This document shows positions 1 to 12,227 of a DNA stretch of 64,000 bases, one piece after another. The first letter of the stretch is position 1. The number at the start of each line of letters is the position of its first letter. Below the pieces are notes generated by a model that was not told where the DNA came from, searched no databases, and saw nothing but the letters and a program-made list of their open reading frames with translations. Both the position numbers and the translations under genes were made by a program. The DNA is from Gossypium raimondii (Eukaryota > Streptophyta > Magnoliopsida > Malvales > Malvaceae): assembly GCF_025698545.1 (NCBI RefSeq), contig NC_068565.1:3844001-3908000 (forward strand), written 5' to 3'.

Positions 1-1010
1 ATTTAATCATATTTAAACATAATTATTATTAAATATATTATACTTAAAATATATAATTTAATAAAATTCTTAATAATTAATATTCTTATATGAATTTACT
101 CAAATCATAATATATTATATGATACTATAAAAGATAATTTAAAATAATTAATATTAAATATATTTTAATTAAAATATATGATTTAATAAAATTTAAAATA
201 ATTATAACTAATAAAATTTAATAAGTAAGAATTGAACTCTAAAAATAAAAAAACATAACCATATCGAATTATCATCAAGAACTCGATTGAATTTACAACA
301 ATTCAATTAAACGAAGTATCGCCTCAATATCTCACTTCAACTAAAATATAAAGCAAGCATTCAATAGAAGAAATTCAAGCCGATACAATAACTCTTTCAC
401 CCCGCTCTCAACTCCAATTGGCCTTCCATGAAACCGATTCTTCACTTCAAACAAAATAGCTCACCAATCTAGCAGAAAACAAATCTGTCCAAAGTTGCCA
501 TTGAAAATAACCTCCAACTTCATGTGTCCATTCCACAAGTTAAGGGAAAAGCAATCTCGCCAATTCGGATTTATATGATGCATTGATAAATCAGAAATAG
601 AAGGCCATGAGGTAAGGTTGCTAAAAATCACAATGAATCAAAAGTAATTTACCTCTCCAGAAGGCTAAATTGCCAAGAGCACATGTTTCCTCTAAAGCAC
701 CAAAACCGAAGGCATATTTGTTGACAAGTTGCAGATCGCCTCAAGATCTTAGTTCAACTACAATATAAAGCAAGCATTCAGCAGAAGAAATCAAAAGCTT
801 ACTTGTTCCTCGCTTTTAGCGAAGGAATCTCTACTTACTCGCCTATGTCATGAGCACCAATACCGAAACTAAACAATGAAGTGAATGATGTCCATCACTG
901 ATCCTATGAATTAAAACAATCAATGCAATCAGCTAAATTCAGAAAAACAATTACATGACAATGAAACATGAAACATGAAACATGAAATAGTATAAGAACA
1001 ATTTTATTAC
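1..1010. other. AT-rich spacer with an imperfect direct repeat
   Basis: No coding region can be supported here. The first 250 bases are almost pure A/T. A 53-bp segment at 321-373 recurs in the same orientation at 738-790 with roughly six or seven mismatches; both copies share the core AATATAAAGCAAGCATTCA. The C-terminal exons expected for the neighbouring methyltransferase copy were looked for on the minus strand and not found. Confidence 0.5.
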
Positions 1011-2478
1011 CATAATCCAAGTTTTGGTTAGTTCCCATTGCAACGGTAACTCTTTTTCCAGGCCCAAGTGCTTGATCAACCACAACATTCTGCATAAAGA
1101 ACCATGAAATAGCCCAAACCAGTTCATAAGTAATATATCAGGATCACACTCCTTAGTATACAAATTTAATCAACAAGAGAATATATATATATATAAGTTT
1201 TAAGTCATGTTTGAGCTTTCGAATGCAAAATAGGAAACTACAACTTTGTACAAGAAAATAATTGAGCAAATATGATCCTTCCCATTGCCACTTTATATGA
1301 AAATCTTTTAGTGCTTGATACTATAAAAAAATTATGGCAATGCCAATAATTGAACAGCATGAAATTAGCAACTAAGAATTAATAAATGTTCATGAACAGA
1401 CTTAATTTCTTTCCATTTATAACTTCTATGCTCAAAAAGAAGTTTGAGCCAAAAGTACGAAAGAAAAAAGACAATAACCGTAAGCCATTAACAATTTCAA
1501 GGGGCAAACAAGAAGATTTTCAGGATAATATAGCCATTAAGGACCAGTATGTGGTCAAATAAGTTGATAGCTATCATTAAAATTTGCCTATTAAGGTTAA
1601 AATTTGCCACTTGATTAAAAAGAAAAGAAATTATGCAGGCAGCAAGTTAAAGTGAGTCACACTCGCACAAGAACAGACATACCTTATCTAAACCTACATC
1701 GACCACTGTTCCCACAGAGCTTGTGTGTTTTTCCTCAAGTGTGACACCTATAAAGTTATCGCAACAAATGAAGTCAACCAAAGATTCAATTCAGGCTCAC
1801 CATTGATCAAGCATGTCTTCTAGTAGGCAACAGATTGCTAAGATTCCCCATAGAAACTGCACCCAAGTTCCTAACAATCTGGAACCTAACCTAACCTTAT
1901 CATTTCTTTATAAAAGCCTGTAACCTCAGTTTCCAATCAATTCCCCATACAAATTACATCCAAGCTCTTTACATTTAAAAAGCATATCAATTTATCTGTC
2001 CGCATCTATCCTTCCTACAATTCACCTTTTAACAATTATAGACCTAGTAAGAAACCTATAACAATCACAAAAGGCAGCAGCCAAACTTTACCTTCCCGGT
2101 AGGGAGCCCACTCATGCTTACGCAGATGATGTGGAGCATCAAGTGGAGGCAACATCTCAAATTTCAGCATAATAGATGGCCTAAAACAATAATTAGACCA
2201 TTAAACAAATAAGAAATTAGGTTAAAAAAACTCATTGATCCGAAAAATAGTAGCAGCACGAGCAATTTGACTCGCCAACCGAAAGAAAAGGAGAAATTAA
2301 ATGAAAATTTGTAACATAGGGTAGAAAGAGTGAGAGAAACAGAGGGATTTTCCATTACTCGAGTGGCGAGCTCGAGAGACTGAGCGTTGTCGACGATAGA
2401 ACCAGCGATGGCTACGGTGACAGTGGGGATATCGTCGGCTTTTTTGGTTTCACCGTTGGTTTCTTTCTACGGTGACAG
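1011..2478 (-). pseudogene. SPOUT-domain RNA methyltransferase (SPOUT1/C9orf114-like), truncated copy
   Basis: Five exon-like blocks on the minus strand match the family in order: about 2362-2478 (TVTVAIAGSIVDNAQSLELA), about 2227-2270 (QIARAATIFRINE), 2092-2180 (LPPLDAPHHLRKHEWAPYRE), 1683-1747 (GVTLEEKHT, VDVGLDK) and 1011-1089 (LGPGKRVTVAMGTNQNLD). The last three join in frame with good GT/AG sites. The family is an S-adenosylmethionine-dependent trefoil-knot methyltransferase. The copy is broken in several ways. An in-frame TAG lies directly upstream of the first block and no start Met is present. The acceptor before the second block reads GG instead of AG. The block expected between RINE and LPPLDAP, roughly 80 residues in plant relatives, is absent. 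The C-terminal region (the expected GYKVRYA part) is not found in the remaining 1 kb. Because introns are kept, this is a decayed genomic duplicate rather than a retrocopy. I am sure of the family and fairly sure that it is non-functional. Confidence 0.75.
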
Positions 2479-3060
2479 TGATTCGAATCTGCTAACCTAG
2501 AATTAAGCTAAAGACACTACAAGGCAGCCATTGAAACTAATTACAGAGAGGAAAAGAGAGTTAGAAAAGAAAAGAAAAGAAAAGAGAGAGTTGAAACTCA
2601 TTACAGTGATTCCATTCCTTTACCTTTCAGTTGCAGTAACCTGGAGACTGGTTGAGAAGAAGAAGGTCGACTGGTTGAGAAGGCAATCGAAAGAGTGGCA
2701 GAGCGAAAAAGAAAAGAAAGGAAACGGAGGGAACAAATCAGCAGCAAAGAGGCGTAATGGACTGGGAGGAAATCGGCAAAAAACAAAAGCAAAGAAATAA
2801 GGAAGGAAATCGGATGAAGGAACAGAAGAGAAACAAGGGGATGGGGGGAGGGCAAATCAGGGAGGTGATGCTCAATCGGTAGCTAATCTGGGCAAAGAGG
2901 GGGGAATAGAAATCGGTGGTTTTCACCGATTAAGAAGGTAATGGATTAGGTGCGTATTACCAATACATCAAACCAAACGACGTGTTACACCCGGATTAGG
3001 TGGGGCCCACCGATTAGGGGTGTATTGGCTATGCCAATACACCAAACCAAACAAGCTGTA
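2479..3060. repeat. Purine-rich tract and short palindromic repeat
   Basis: From 2530 to 2900 the plus strand is strongly purine-biased (GAAAAGAGAG-type low complexity), which opens spurious reading frames. At 3019-3043 there is a perfect hairpin, GGTGTATTGGC / TAT / GCCAATACACC. The motif CCAATACAyCAAACCAAAC occurs beside it at about 2959 and 3034. This looks like the end of a small mobile repeat; no family is assigned. Confidence 0.4.
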
Positions 3061-3702
3061 AATTTCAATAATTTGTGATCAATTATATCTCTCCACCTAT
3101 CGAGTGAACCGTCATAAATTATCATAACTTCAACCTTATATCAATAATTATATTAATATTTAAATATCTTTATAAATTTTAAATAAAAATAACTGCGTTA
3201 TTATTGAAATAGTAATTTTATGAGGTGGACTTTTTTTTTTTTTTTAGTTTTGTTTGAATAAACTGTGCTTACTAGATTGGACAAATAACTTACTTTTCGA
3301 AGTGAGAGTTATCTTAATTTTCAAAGTGAGAGTTGTATAGTTTTGATTTATATGAAATAATGGTTAAATTCTTATCAGATATCAGTTTAACACGAATTCA
3401 AATCATGTTACCCATCCCCACCCCTATTATTATATGTAAAAAAAAGTGAGGGCTATACAACACAATATCTAGTCCAAACCCAGTTGATTGTTAACATATA
3501 TGTAATGTTGGAGAAATTTTTTTAATGTGTTTGCAACCATCTTATACCCTTAAAACGCAATTTGGAGTAGAGTTACGATCTTATTGATAATAAGGCCATG
3601 GTAAGTGACTACATATATATAAAAAGTAATAGTTGATTTTTGCTCAAACTCCCATGCTGGTTAGAGAAAAAAAAAACCTAAATAATACAATTTTGGATAC
3701 GT

Positions 3703-5335
3703 TAAAATGTAAAATAAGTCTTCTGAAAATAATTAAAATGAATTAAGCATTTAGTTGAAGAGTGTACTTATTTGAGCTCTTTGAATTATGATTAGTATTC
3801 AATTAAGCCCTTTGAATTTATCTTTCTGTTAAAGCTCCTGACGGCCGTCAATTACTAACATGGTAAAAATGCTAACTTGACAAGTTGTCGTGGGAAAATG
3901 ATGACGTGGGATGCTTAATTGATATTATTTTATTTTATTTTATGAAGGCTTAATTGATTTTCTTATTATTTTACGAGGTTTAATTGATTGCGTAAGTAAA
4001 AGAATTATTAAAATTTAAAAAAATCTATTTTTTAAACATGAATTAAAAAGTTCATAAAAAGTTATTTAAAATTATAAAACTTATTTAGAAATATAGAGAA
4101 TTTTTAATATTTTATAAAAGCTTTTACTAAAATATAGAAAAATATTATAAAAAATTTAGAAAAATTATTGAAACATCATTAAATATTATAAATTATTATA
4201 AAATAGTATAATTTTTTAAAATTATTAAAATTATAAAAACTACAAATAGCTTAGAGAAAATTATTAAAAATCAATAGAAGTTTATAAAATAAAAGGTTAT
4301 AAAATAAAGTTACAAAATTATAGAAAAATTTTGTTATTTTGTTGGTATGGAGTCTTTTGTTTTGGTGATAAGGAAATGGGGAAATTGAAGTGTGATGATC
4401 AAACTTACATGGGGTGTCGAGTGAGAGGTTTGAGTGACAAAGAATTCAATGCTTGATGGCTTAAGGTGAATGTTTGGTAAAGGTGCTCATGGATTGATCC
4501 GATTTACAACAATTAAAAATGTGTAAAAAATAAATTTATGTTAATATTTTTTATATTTTATAATTAAATTTAAATAAAAACATTTTTATTATTTCTAAAA
4601 CAGTGAAATGAAATCATTTTTGAGAGTTAGGTCTAGTTGGGCTTGAGCCTAATTTTTTTTTTTTTGAAATCAGGCCTACATTCAACTCATCCCATGAATA
4701 CTCCTATGTAAATATTTTAGTTGATGATAAATTATGTGAAGAAGTTGATAAGGATGAGACCATGTATGATGCAAGACAATGTATGTGAGAAAATAAAATG
4801 TGTAGTAATTTTTAATTTTATAAATTTTCTTTATTTTTATATTTTATATAGTATTTGAATAAATTTAATATATTTTTCTAAAACTTTTAATAACATTTAA
4901 ATTGTTTCTATACTTTTTTTATAAATTTTATAATATTTTTCTAAATTTTTTATAACATTTAAAAATTTCTATATTTTTAATAGTTTTATAATTATTTATA
5001 ATTTTCTAATAATTTTAATGAATTTTACAATTCATGTTAAAATTAGATTTTTTTCATAATTTTAATAAAGTTTTTACTGAAATAATCAATTAAGCCCTCA
5101 TAAAATAATAAAAAATCAATTAAGTCCTCCATATCATCATTTTGCCACATCAGCTTGCCACATCACCTGTTACATCAACAGTTAACAACCTTTAAGGATT
5201 TCAACGGAAAAATGAATTTAAGAGGCTTAATTGAATACCATTCAAGATTCAAAGGGTTCAATTGGGTGCACTTATTGATGAGGGGTTTAAATGATTTTTT
5301 AATTATTCTCGAAGGGTTTATTTGTCATTTTAGCT
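3703..5335. mobile_element. DNA element with about 270-bp imperfect terminal inverted repeats
   Basis: The segment 3703-3990 aligns by eye with the reverse complement of about 5070-5335. Shared landmarks in the same order include ATTCAATTAAGCC, CCCTTTGAAT, a GGCAAAATGATGA-like stretch and GGCTTAATTGATT. The roughly 1 kb interior is A/T-rich and holds no transposase. This is a non-autonomous TIR element, probably Mutator-like given the long arms. No clear target duplication was identified in the A/T-rich flanks. Confidence 0.7.
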
Positions 5336-5997
5336 TTTTGGGTTCATAAGTTAAAAAAAATCAATTATCTTTTATCTACTTAAAAATTTAATTATTTTAA
5401 AAATATTTATCAATAAAATTTTGAAACTTTACGAAATAGTATTTAATACTCATTTTTATCAAAATAAAGTCCAAAATCTTAAAACCTAAATCAACATGAA
5501 AAAAATTAAGAACCGAACCTAACCAAATTACCATAAGCAATTTAAAAAAACTTGATAAAACCGAACCAAACTCGGCTTGGAAGGTTCCCCGTAAGGATAA
5601 TTTCAATGTTGACCTTAGAGTTAAAGATACTAAATATATTTGTAGTTCTTTGATTAGAGTGAGTCAAATATGAATCTTAATGGTGTAATCTTTGCCATTT
5701 GCTGTCATTGATTCCTTGTTGGTTTCTTTTATAGGCAATATCTCTCTGGTCTAGTATAGTACCTTTCAACATGTTTTAAGAGAAAAGGTTGGAATCTACT
5801 TGTATTTATGTTTATTAAGTACAAAACAACAACATGAATATTTGCAAGTTTATCTATGTATAGTACTTGCTTTAGGTTCCTACGTAATTTAATGATAGCA
5901 TACCACATACATAGATACATGCACACATGCAAATCTTTATAAGATGTTGGGGGCACTTCCCTTATTATATATAACTAGCTACCACAACACATCGACC

Positions 5998-8900
5998 TTA
6001 CTCCTGTTCTATTTTCATGTAATCAAGATAAGATTTCCCCTGAAGCTTACGAGAGAACATCCCTTTGTAGTATTCTTCAACTTTCACCCTCCTAAACATG
6101 GCAGGCTTTTGTTTTGACACCAAGCTGGGTGCAGGCCCTATTTCTCCGCCAGCCCCCACTCCGATGAATGTCGCAAACGAGAGCCTTTCCTTTTTTGGGT
6201 TCACTGTCGCACGATGTTCAATGCTACTGTACGTCCCGTTCGTTATAATCTGCCATACAAAATATCAGTGATGTTGTAAAGTTGGAATACAATGGTGCTA
6301 TATATATGTAATTATTGAATAAAGTACATTGGTAGTCACTCAACTATTATTATTATTTTTTATCATTTAACTATGACAAGTTACAAACTGGTTACTCAAC
6401 TATTAGACTTTTTCTTTTAAAATTGACATAATAGCAACTTTAATTCTCAATAGTTATACACTGTGCTAATTTAATCTTGATTGATTTTAAAATATTTAAC
6501 CCTCAACATTTATACCTTGTGTAATTTGGTTTCCTTTTGCATTTTACTTTTCTTTGTGACATTAAATGTTACTTGTAAAAGAATGAGAAAAGATGAAAAA
6601 TATTATCTTGAATTTTGGGTATTTTCATTTTTGGTATATTTTCAATTAAATTTAGTTAATAAATTTATTTTTTAATTTTAGGTGAAATTATCACGTCTGA
6701 AAGAAAAACTACAAAAAACTTAGTACATAATATGTAACGTTGAGGGTTATTTTTTAGACTCAATTATGACTAAATTGACATTATGTATAAATATTAAAGT
6801 TACTATTATGCCAATTTAAAAGTTAAATAGGGTGACAAAAAAGGCAAAATCGAATAGTTAGGTAACCTTTTTGTAACTTTCCATAATTGAATGATAAAAA
6901 AAAAACTTACCAATAATTGGGAAAAGTACTAGTTTACCCATAATTATTCTACCTCTAAGATGTCTCCAACGTTGAGAATGAAGGCATTTGGGAGTGGCTT
7001 AACGGGAACCCAATTCCCATCTTTCCTTACTTGAAGACCATGGACATCATTGAGCTGAAGCAAAATGGTTATGAGAGTAGCATCTGAGTGAGGAGTGAGG
7101 CCCAAGACCTGGTCAGATAGATGACATGGTGGGTAATAGTTAACCCTAATTGTTTGCCTTCCCTCTCCGACGAGCTCCTTCATTTCTTCAGTTTTCATGC
7201 CAATGGCTTCTACAATCTTTTCTAGGATTGCCGTTGATAGCTTGTTTAACTCAGATGTGTAAAGCTCCATTATATCTCTACACCAAAAGCATTAGAATAA
7301 TTGGTTAGGTTAAAGCCAATTAGCCTAAATGTTTCACAAGAGTGTTGGTATTACTTTTGATATAGTGATAACCTGTATATTTTTTTGCCTGTGTTTGTGT
7401 ACGTGGCATACTTGTGTCTAATAACATTTTTAGTTCATGATATTTAAATTATGATGTGATTTGATGTTTTAGTTATAAATTGTGGGAGTGTTGCACCTCA
7501 AAGGAAGAGGGAGGTTGGGGAACAAGCGAGGGTTTCTAAGGTGGAGAGGATGAGTGAGCATGTTGAAGAGGTCACACCAATCAAGCTTTTGACCTTCCGA
7601 CACAACAAAAGCTTGTCCGAATCCTTCTACATTCCCAGGACATTGCCACAGCTTTTTCTTCTCTTCCATTGGAAGTTTGAACAACTCCTCCAATTCCGCT
7701 TTCACTTTCTCCAGCAATCTTAAGTTCACTCCATGGTTCACTAGCTGCACCATGAATTTACAAATTGTTAAAGTCCTAACCAAATTCACACACATATATT
7801 TATCTTTCGTTTTACGAATCATGATCAGGGTTCACAACTATCCCTTCCAACAATACCGTTTTCAAAGTTTGAACACATGTTCTCTTTTTGGGAGTACAAT
7901 ATATTTTACCACTACACCCAACACTTACTAGTAAATAGTAATCAAGCTGAGTCGAGCCCAAGTATTGTCAAGCTCGAGCTCAATCTCGATCGAACATCTA
8001 ATTTTAAGTTCGAGCTCGGCTCTAGATATAATCGAGCCTGATTAAGCTCGTTTACCAATTTTTGTACCCAAGCTAGGCTCGATAATTAAACTTAGGTTTA
8101 ATGATATATATTAAGGGAAATAACATAATTTAATAATAGAAAATTATAAAAAGCTCAATAAGACTAGCAAGTTGTTCGAATCAAGTATTACTAAGCTTGA
8201 ATTTAACTTGTCAATAGCTCGAGTTCGATTCTATAATTACTGGTCGAATTTGATATTTTTAAATCAAACTCAAATAATTTCTAAGCATCAAAGTCTCATT
8301 TATAACCTTACTTATTAGTTAAAGAAACTGTGTAAGGATTTAAGTATGTTAAAGAAACCTGGAAAAGCCTCATTATTTCATGTTAAAGAAATGGTAACAA
8401 CCTAATTAGTTTACTGAACTTTTACATGTTTCTGTTTCAATTAGTCAACTATGAAAATTTGTAATTTAAATGATCCAAATTCATTTTTAGTCAACACAAG
8501 ATGACATTGTCATTTATTTTTAGATAAACTATATAGTCAATCAATTTTTAGTGCTTCTGTTTTAGTCACTCAACTATACAAATTTTTTAAATTAGATTTT
8601 TAATCACCATGCTATTAAGTTGATAATGGAGGTTTGATATTATCTTTTTATTGATCTAATAATAAATTTAACCCTTTGATGTTTATAATTTTATCAATTT
8701 AGTCATAATTCTTAAAAATCTAATAAATTTAGCCTCAATATTTTCAAATTTTGTTAATTTAATACTAATGGTTGATTTTTTTCTCTTGTACCTATTTTTA
8801 TGCTCTTAGCTAGTGCTATTCAGTGTAGAAAACCTAAAGGTTTCCAGTTTCCTATGCCAGAAAGATCATAAATTGTTGACAAATTTTTTTAACACTTCAG

Positions 8901-10026
8901 ATTAAACGGTGCTTCCTTGACATTGAAAAACTCAAAAAAAAATAATTTTCGGTGCCAAAAAAGTGATAACTTGTTGGAAATTTTTTATGTTAAAGCAATG
9001 GCTCTCCCATGCGAAAAGAGAACTCAAATCTTATTAGCGTCAAATACAAATTATTATATATATATATAGATAGATAAAACATTTCTAGCACCAAATACTA
9101 GTAAAAATGCTTAAAGCTATTATTTTTTTAGAATCAGAACTAAATTGATAGAACATATAAATATTGAAGACATAATTTTTTTATTCAATACAAAAAGGCC
9201 ATGTCGAAACTTCCGTTTTCAACTTAATGGCATGGTAACTAAAAATTCTAATTTCGAATACTTTGTTGACCAAATCCAAAAAAAAAAATTATAGTTTTGT
9301 GACCAAAACAGAAACATTCTCATAATTGAGTGATCATTCATGTGATTTATCCAAAAAATAAATGGTCATGTCATCCAATCGTTTCAAACTTAACCACGAG
9401 AAATGATTGTATGAAACTATGATTCCACGTACGTCATCCCTATCCCTTTTCAATAGGCGAATGACAAATCATATTTTTCCTCCTGACTTTTAGTATTTTT
9501 AGTTGGATTTGAATTTTTTCAGGAGAGAAAAGTTAAAAATAAGGAGGAAATATCTGATTTGTCATTCACTTATTGAAAAGAGATAAAATGATGTGGAATC
9601 ACAGTTTCATACAATCCATTCTCCTTTACCGCACAATTACTAAAAAAATGAATTCGAGTAACTTAGTATTTAAATTAAAAATTTTCATGATCGAACTAGA
9701 AACACGATAAATATTTAGTTAATTAGGTTATTTACCGTAGAGAAATAATACATAAAACATTTTACCTGGAAGAAACCCCATTCTTTACAAGCAAAATCAA
9801 GCTTGTGGATTTCGGAATTCATTGATTCTTCACAGACCAATCTCTGCATATCAATTACGGGGATTTCCAACACCTGGTCGCCGCCGCCGTGGGCAACCGC
9901 ATCTCCTTCAAGTTCAGGGCGGAGATACCCGTCGGGAATGGCGGATAAAGGTTGTTTAGCCAGCTCTTGAACACTTGGCACCAGCACTGAACTTCCCACA
10001 TTGGATGCTTTTGAATTCCTTTCCAT
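5998..10026 (-). CDS. 2-oxoglutarate/Fe(II)-dependent dioxygenase, SRG1-like, four exons
   Basis: Exons are 9766-10026, 7497-7744, 6953-7277 and 5998-6249. All junctions are GT/AG, the phases agree, and the spliced frame is open for 361 residues, a normal length for the family. The N-terminal DIOX_N domain includes EIPVIDMQRL, WGFFQLVNHGV and EGFGQAFVVSE. The C-terminal jelly-roll domain carries the iron ligands H and D in GLTPHSDATL, the second His in SSIEHRATV, and the 2-oxoglutarate-binding RLS (KERLSFATF). The ending FSRKLQGKSYLDYM is typical of the SRG1 subgroup. These soluble enzymes hydroxylate or desaturate specialised metabolites or hormones using oxygen and 2-oxoglutarate; the substrate cannot be told from sequence. 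The start at 10026 gives MERNSK. Intron 1 is about 2 kb and intron 3 about 0.7 kb, both filled with inverted-repeat elements. The gene appears intact. Confidence 0.93.
6325..6915. mobile_element. MITE-like inverted-repeat element filling intron 3 of the dioxygenase
   Basis: The left part (ACTCAACTATT, ATCATTTAACTATG, GTTACAAACTGGTTAC, GACATAATAGCAACTTTAA) is mirrored by the reverse complement of the right part (ATCATTCAATTATGG, AGTTACAAAAAGGTTAC, GGCATAATAGTAACTTTAA). The arms are long and diverged with a short interior, which is the layout of a non-autonomous DNA transposon. It accounts for most of the 703-bp intron. Confidence 0.65.
7940..8290. repeat. GAGCTCGA-rich dispersed repeat in dioxygenase intron 1
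   Basis: The motifs AAGCTCGAGCTC, TTCGAGCTCGGC, AATCGAGCC and AGCTCGAGTTCGA recur over about 350 bp, in contrast to the plain A/T-rich surroundings. Such TCGAGC-rich units are common as dispersed repeats in plant genomes. The boundaries are approximate and no class is assigned. Confidence 0.4.
8520..9352. mobile_element. MITE-like element in dioxygenase intron 1
   Basis: The left side (GTTTTAGTCACTCAACTAT, then ATCACCATGCTATTAAGTTG) is mirrored by the reverse complement of the right side (GTTTTGGTCACAAAACTAT, then TTACCATGCCATTAAGTTG). The arms are about 130 bp and imperfect; the A/T-rich interior has no coding capacity. Confidence 0.6.
9396..9628. mobile_element. Short foldback MITE in dioxygenase intron 1
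   Basis: The two halves are near-complementary. The left arm reads GATTGTATGAAACTATGATT and then AATGACAAATCA with TTTCCTCCT. The reverse complement of the right arm reads GATTGTATGAAACTGTGATT, AATGACAAATCA and TTTCCTCCT. The arms are about 110 bp with almost no loop, so the element would fold into one long hairpin. Confidence 0.7.
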
Positions 10027-11365
10027 GTTTTTCTTCAGGTTTTGGAGCACCCAACTCTTGAAAATTAATTTTTGCTGGATTTTTTTGTTATAATTTATAA
10101 TACACAATTGATGATTATTGTCAATTTATTAATCGTATATTTCTAATATATTTTTTATCTGATAATTAAATACGAGTATAGAAATAATTTTGTATAGATT
10201 GAGTGTATAGTCGTATTGCCACATCTCTAGGTTTTTAATGGTTTGCTAATTAAATACTCTTTCATGTGCCATACATTGCTGTTAATGGTCGTTTGAGAAA
10301 ATAAAAAACCTACTCTTTTTTCGGAAAAATATTAATAATGGACCAATTATTAATATTAGTAAAATATTTTAACAAATTATTGTTGTGGTATTTTAAAATT
10401 AAAAAATCACTTTTTAATCAAAGTGAAACGTTGTAATGCATTAAATTTAATAGAAGAGCTTTAAGATGTTAATAATTAAATTTAAAATTTAAAAACCTAA
10501 AATTAACTTCAAAAGTCAAATCTCATTTTTATTAAAAAATAACCTTGACTTTTGGTACAAGTATATTATTGCTATGATGAGAATGAAATGTAAATTTTAA
10601 AGCCATCTTGACCATATTTTAAGGGTCATATTCCACATGAATATATTTACAAATCTTCATATATTCAAATTATATTAAATATACATGAAATAAAAATATT
10701 AAATATATTTTAATATTTTCATGAGAAATTTTATGGGTAGGTTTTTTATAATTCAGCTTATAATACTCTATCTCAGTAAAATTTTCTACCAATTGACTTT
10801 AGAAGTTTTAAGAGGTAAAGATTCAATTTCCACTATGAGTAAAGATAGAGACACCCATGTCCATGTCCCTATAGTGGGTGGCCGTGCACCCATGTCCAAT
10901 TTGATGTCTCAAGGCACTTTCCTTCTATGAATTTTTCAAGGCTTTTGAAGGAGATAGAAAATAAAATCTTGACATGACTCGTGATAATACCAACCATTTT
11001 AGAAGGTTCGATCAACTATTCAGTAGACGACACTTTAAAATTTTTTTTAAAAGAAATTGTAAATTCCATCAACAAAAATAATTAAAAATTCATTAAAATT
11101 ATCTCCACATTTATATAATTAATATATAAAATCAAACTCTTGGCGAATGTTTAAAATTAATAACGTTGGAAAGTCAACAAATTGAGAAGGATTGACTAGA
11201 CTTTTTAATTTAGTAAAATTTGACAATATTTAAGCTTCATTTTGATTTTATTTAAATTAAATATTGTCAAAATTTTGAATATTAATGAGGGTTGACAATA
11301 CTTATTCTCCTAAAATTTTTATTTTATTTTTTAATAGATTAGAACACTTTACATCAAGTTAAAAA
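10027..11365. other. Dioxygenase upstream region and A/T-rich spacer
   Basis: The first few hundred bases should contain the promoter and 5' UTR of the dioxygenase, transcribed leftwards. No TATA box could be assigned with confidence in such A/T-rich sequence. The remainder, including a small open frame near 10721-10930, shows no recognisable coding or repeat structure. Confidence 0.4.
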
Positions 11366-11665
11366 GAAGCAAAAGGTGAAGTTACATACAAGTGTAAAAT
11401 TTTTTCTTTGTCAAAAGCGAATTTGGCAATGCGATCAGCTTCAACATTTTATTATTTGAGAATATGTTCAACTGATCAATTCTTTACATTCTTCAAAAGT
11501 TGAGCTATGCGTTTGATTATTATTGAATTTGAACACTTCGACAAAGATTTCTTGATAGCTCCAATAACTTCCATGTTGTCCGTCTAAATCAATATTTTAT
11601 CAAATTATCTTCTTTGCACCAACAGCACGCCATCAAGAATGCCTCATAATTTAATTTCAAAAACT
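11366..11665 (-). pseudogene. LINE-type RNase H domain fragment
   Basis: The minus strand reads DNMEVIGAIKKSLSKCSNS, then IIIKRIAQLLKNVKN, then NVEADRIAKFAFDKE. This is the C-terminal half of the RNase H-like (RVT_3) domain of plant non-LTR retrotransposons or their solitary relatives, including the conserved N-x-x-AD-x-IAK signature. Upstream residues resembling NYEAFLMACCW also fit, but around frame breaks. Stop codons follow VKN and ILK, so the fragment is dead. It is separate from, and opposite in orientation to, the LINE at 12.2-18.5 kb. Confidence 0.65.
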
Positions 11666-12227
11666 GAACATTAATTCTCCAATCTATTTAATCTTATCTT
11701 TAGAAAACTGATTTTTTTTTTTTAAATTTCTTCATAAAGTTTACTTAATCTTTTATTTCTAAACCGTTCCGTATTGAAGTTTCAAAAGTTTTAATTAAAT
11801 TTCTTCCGTTGAAAAATTAATGTATAAATATTTTATTTTCATAAATTTTTTTGGTGTGGTGAAGAATGATGCTAAATTAGGATTGAATTGAAGTTTTAGA
11901 GTCCATAGGCATTTAGGTATTTACGTATGTATTTTATAATTCTTTGATTGTGGGTTAAAAGTAATTATTTTTAAGGTGATCCTTTTGAAGCAATTATGTT
12001 ATTTTAAAAAATAGTTAGGTTTTTTTTTGGGTATATATGAGAGTGGAATTATTTAACAAGTTATATCAAAATAGCCAATTATTTATTAAAATAGATGTTT
12101 TCTATAGCACCTTGATATTTTTATGGGAGCCTTAGAGTAAATAGGATCTTCTTCTTCTTTTTATCTTTGTTACCTTTTTATTATTAATATTTTTTTTTAT
12201 CTTTTTTACTTTGATGGTGAAGTTTAC

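Noticed and set aside
2531..2855. Overlapping open frames on both strands of the purine-rich tract
   Set aside because: They are Lys/Glu/Arg or Ser/Leu/Phe low-complexity translations caused by GAAAAGAG-type repeats.
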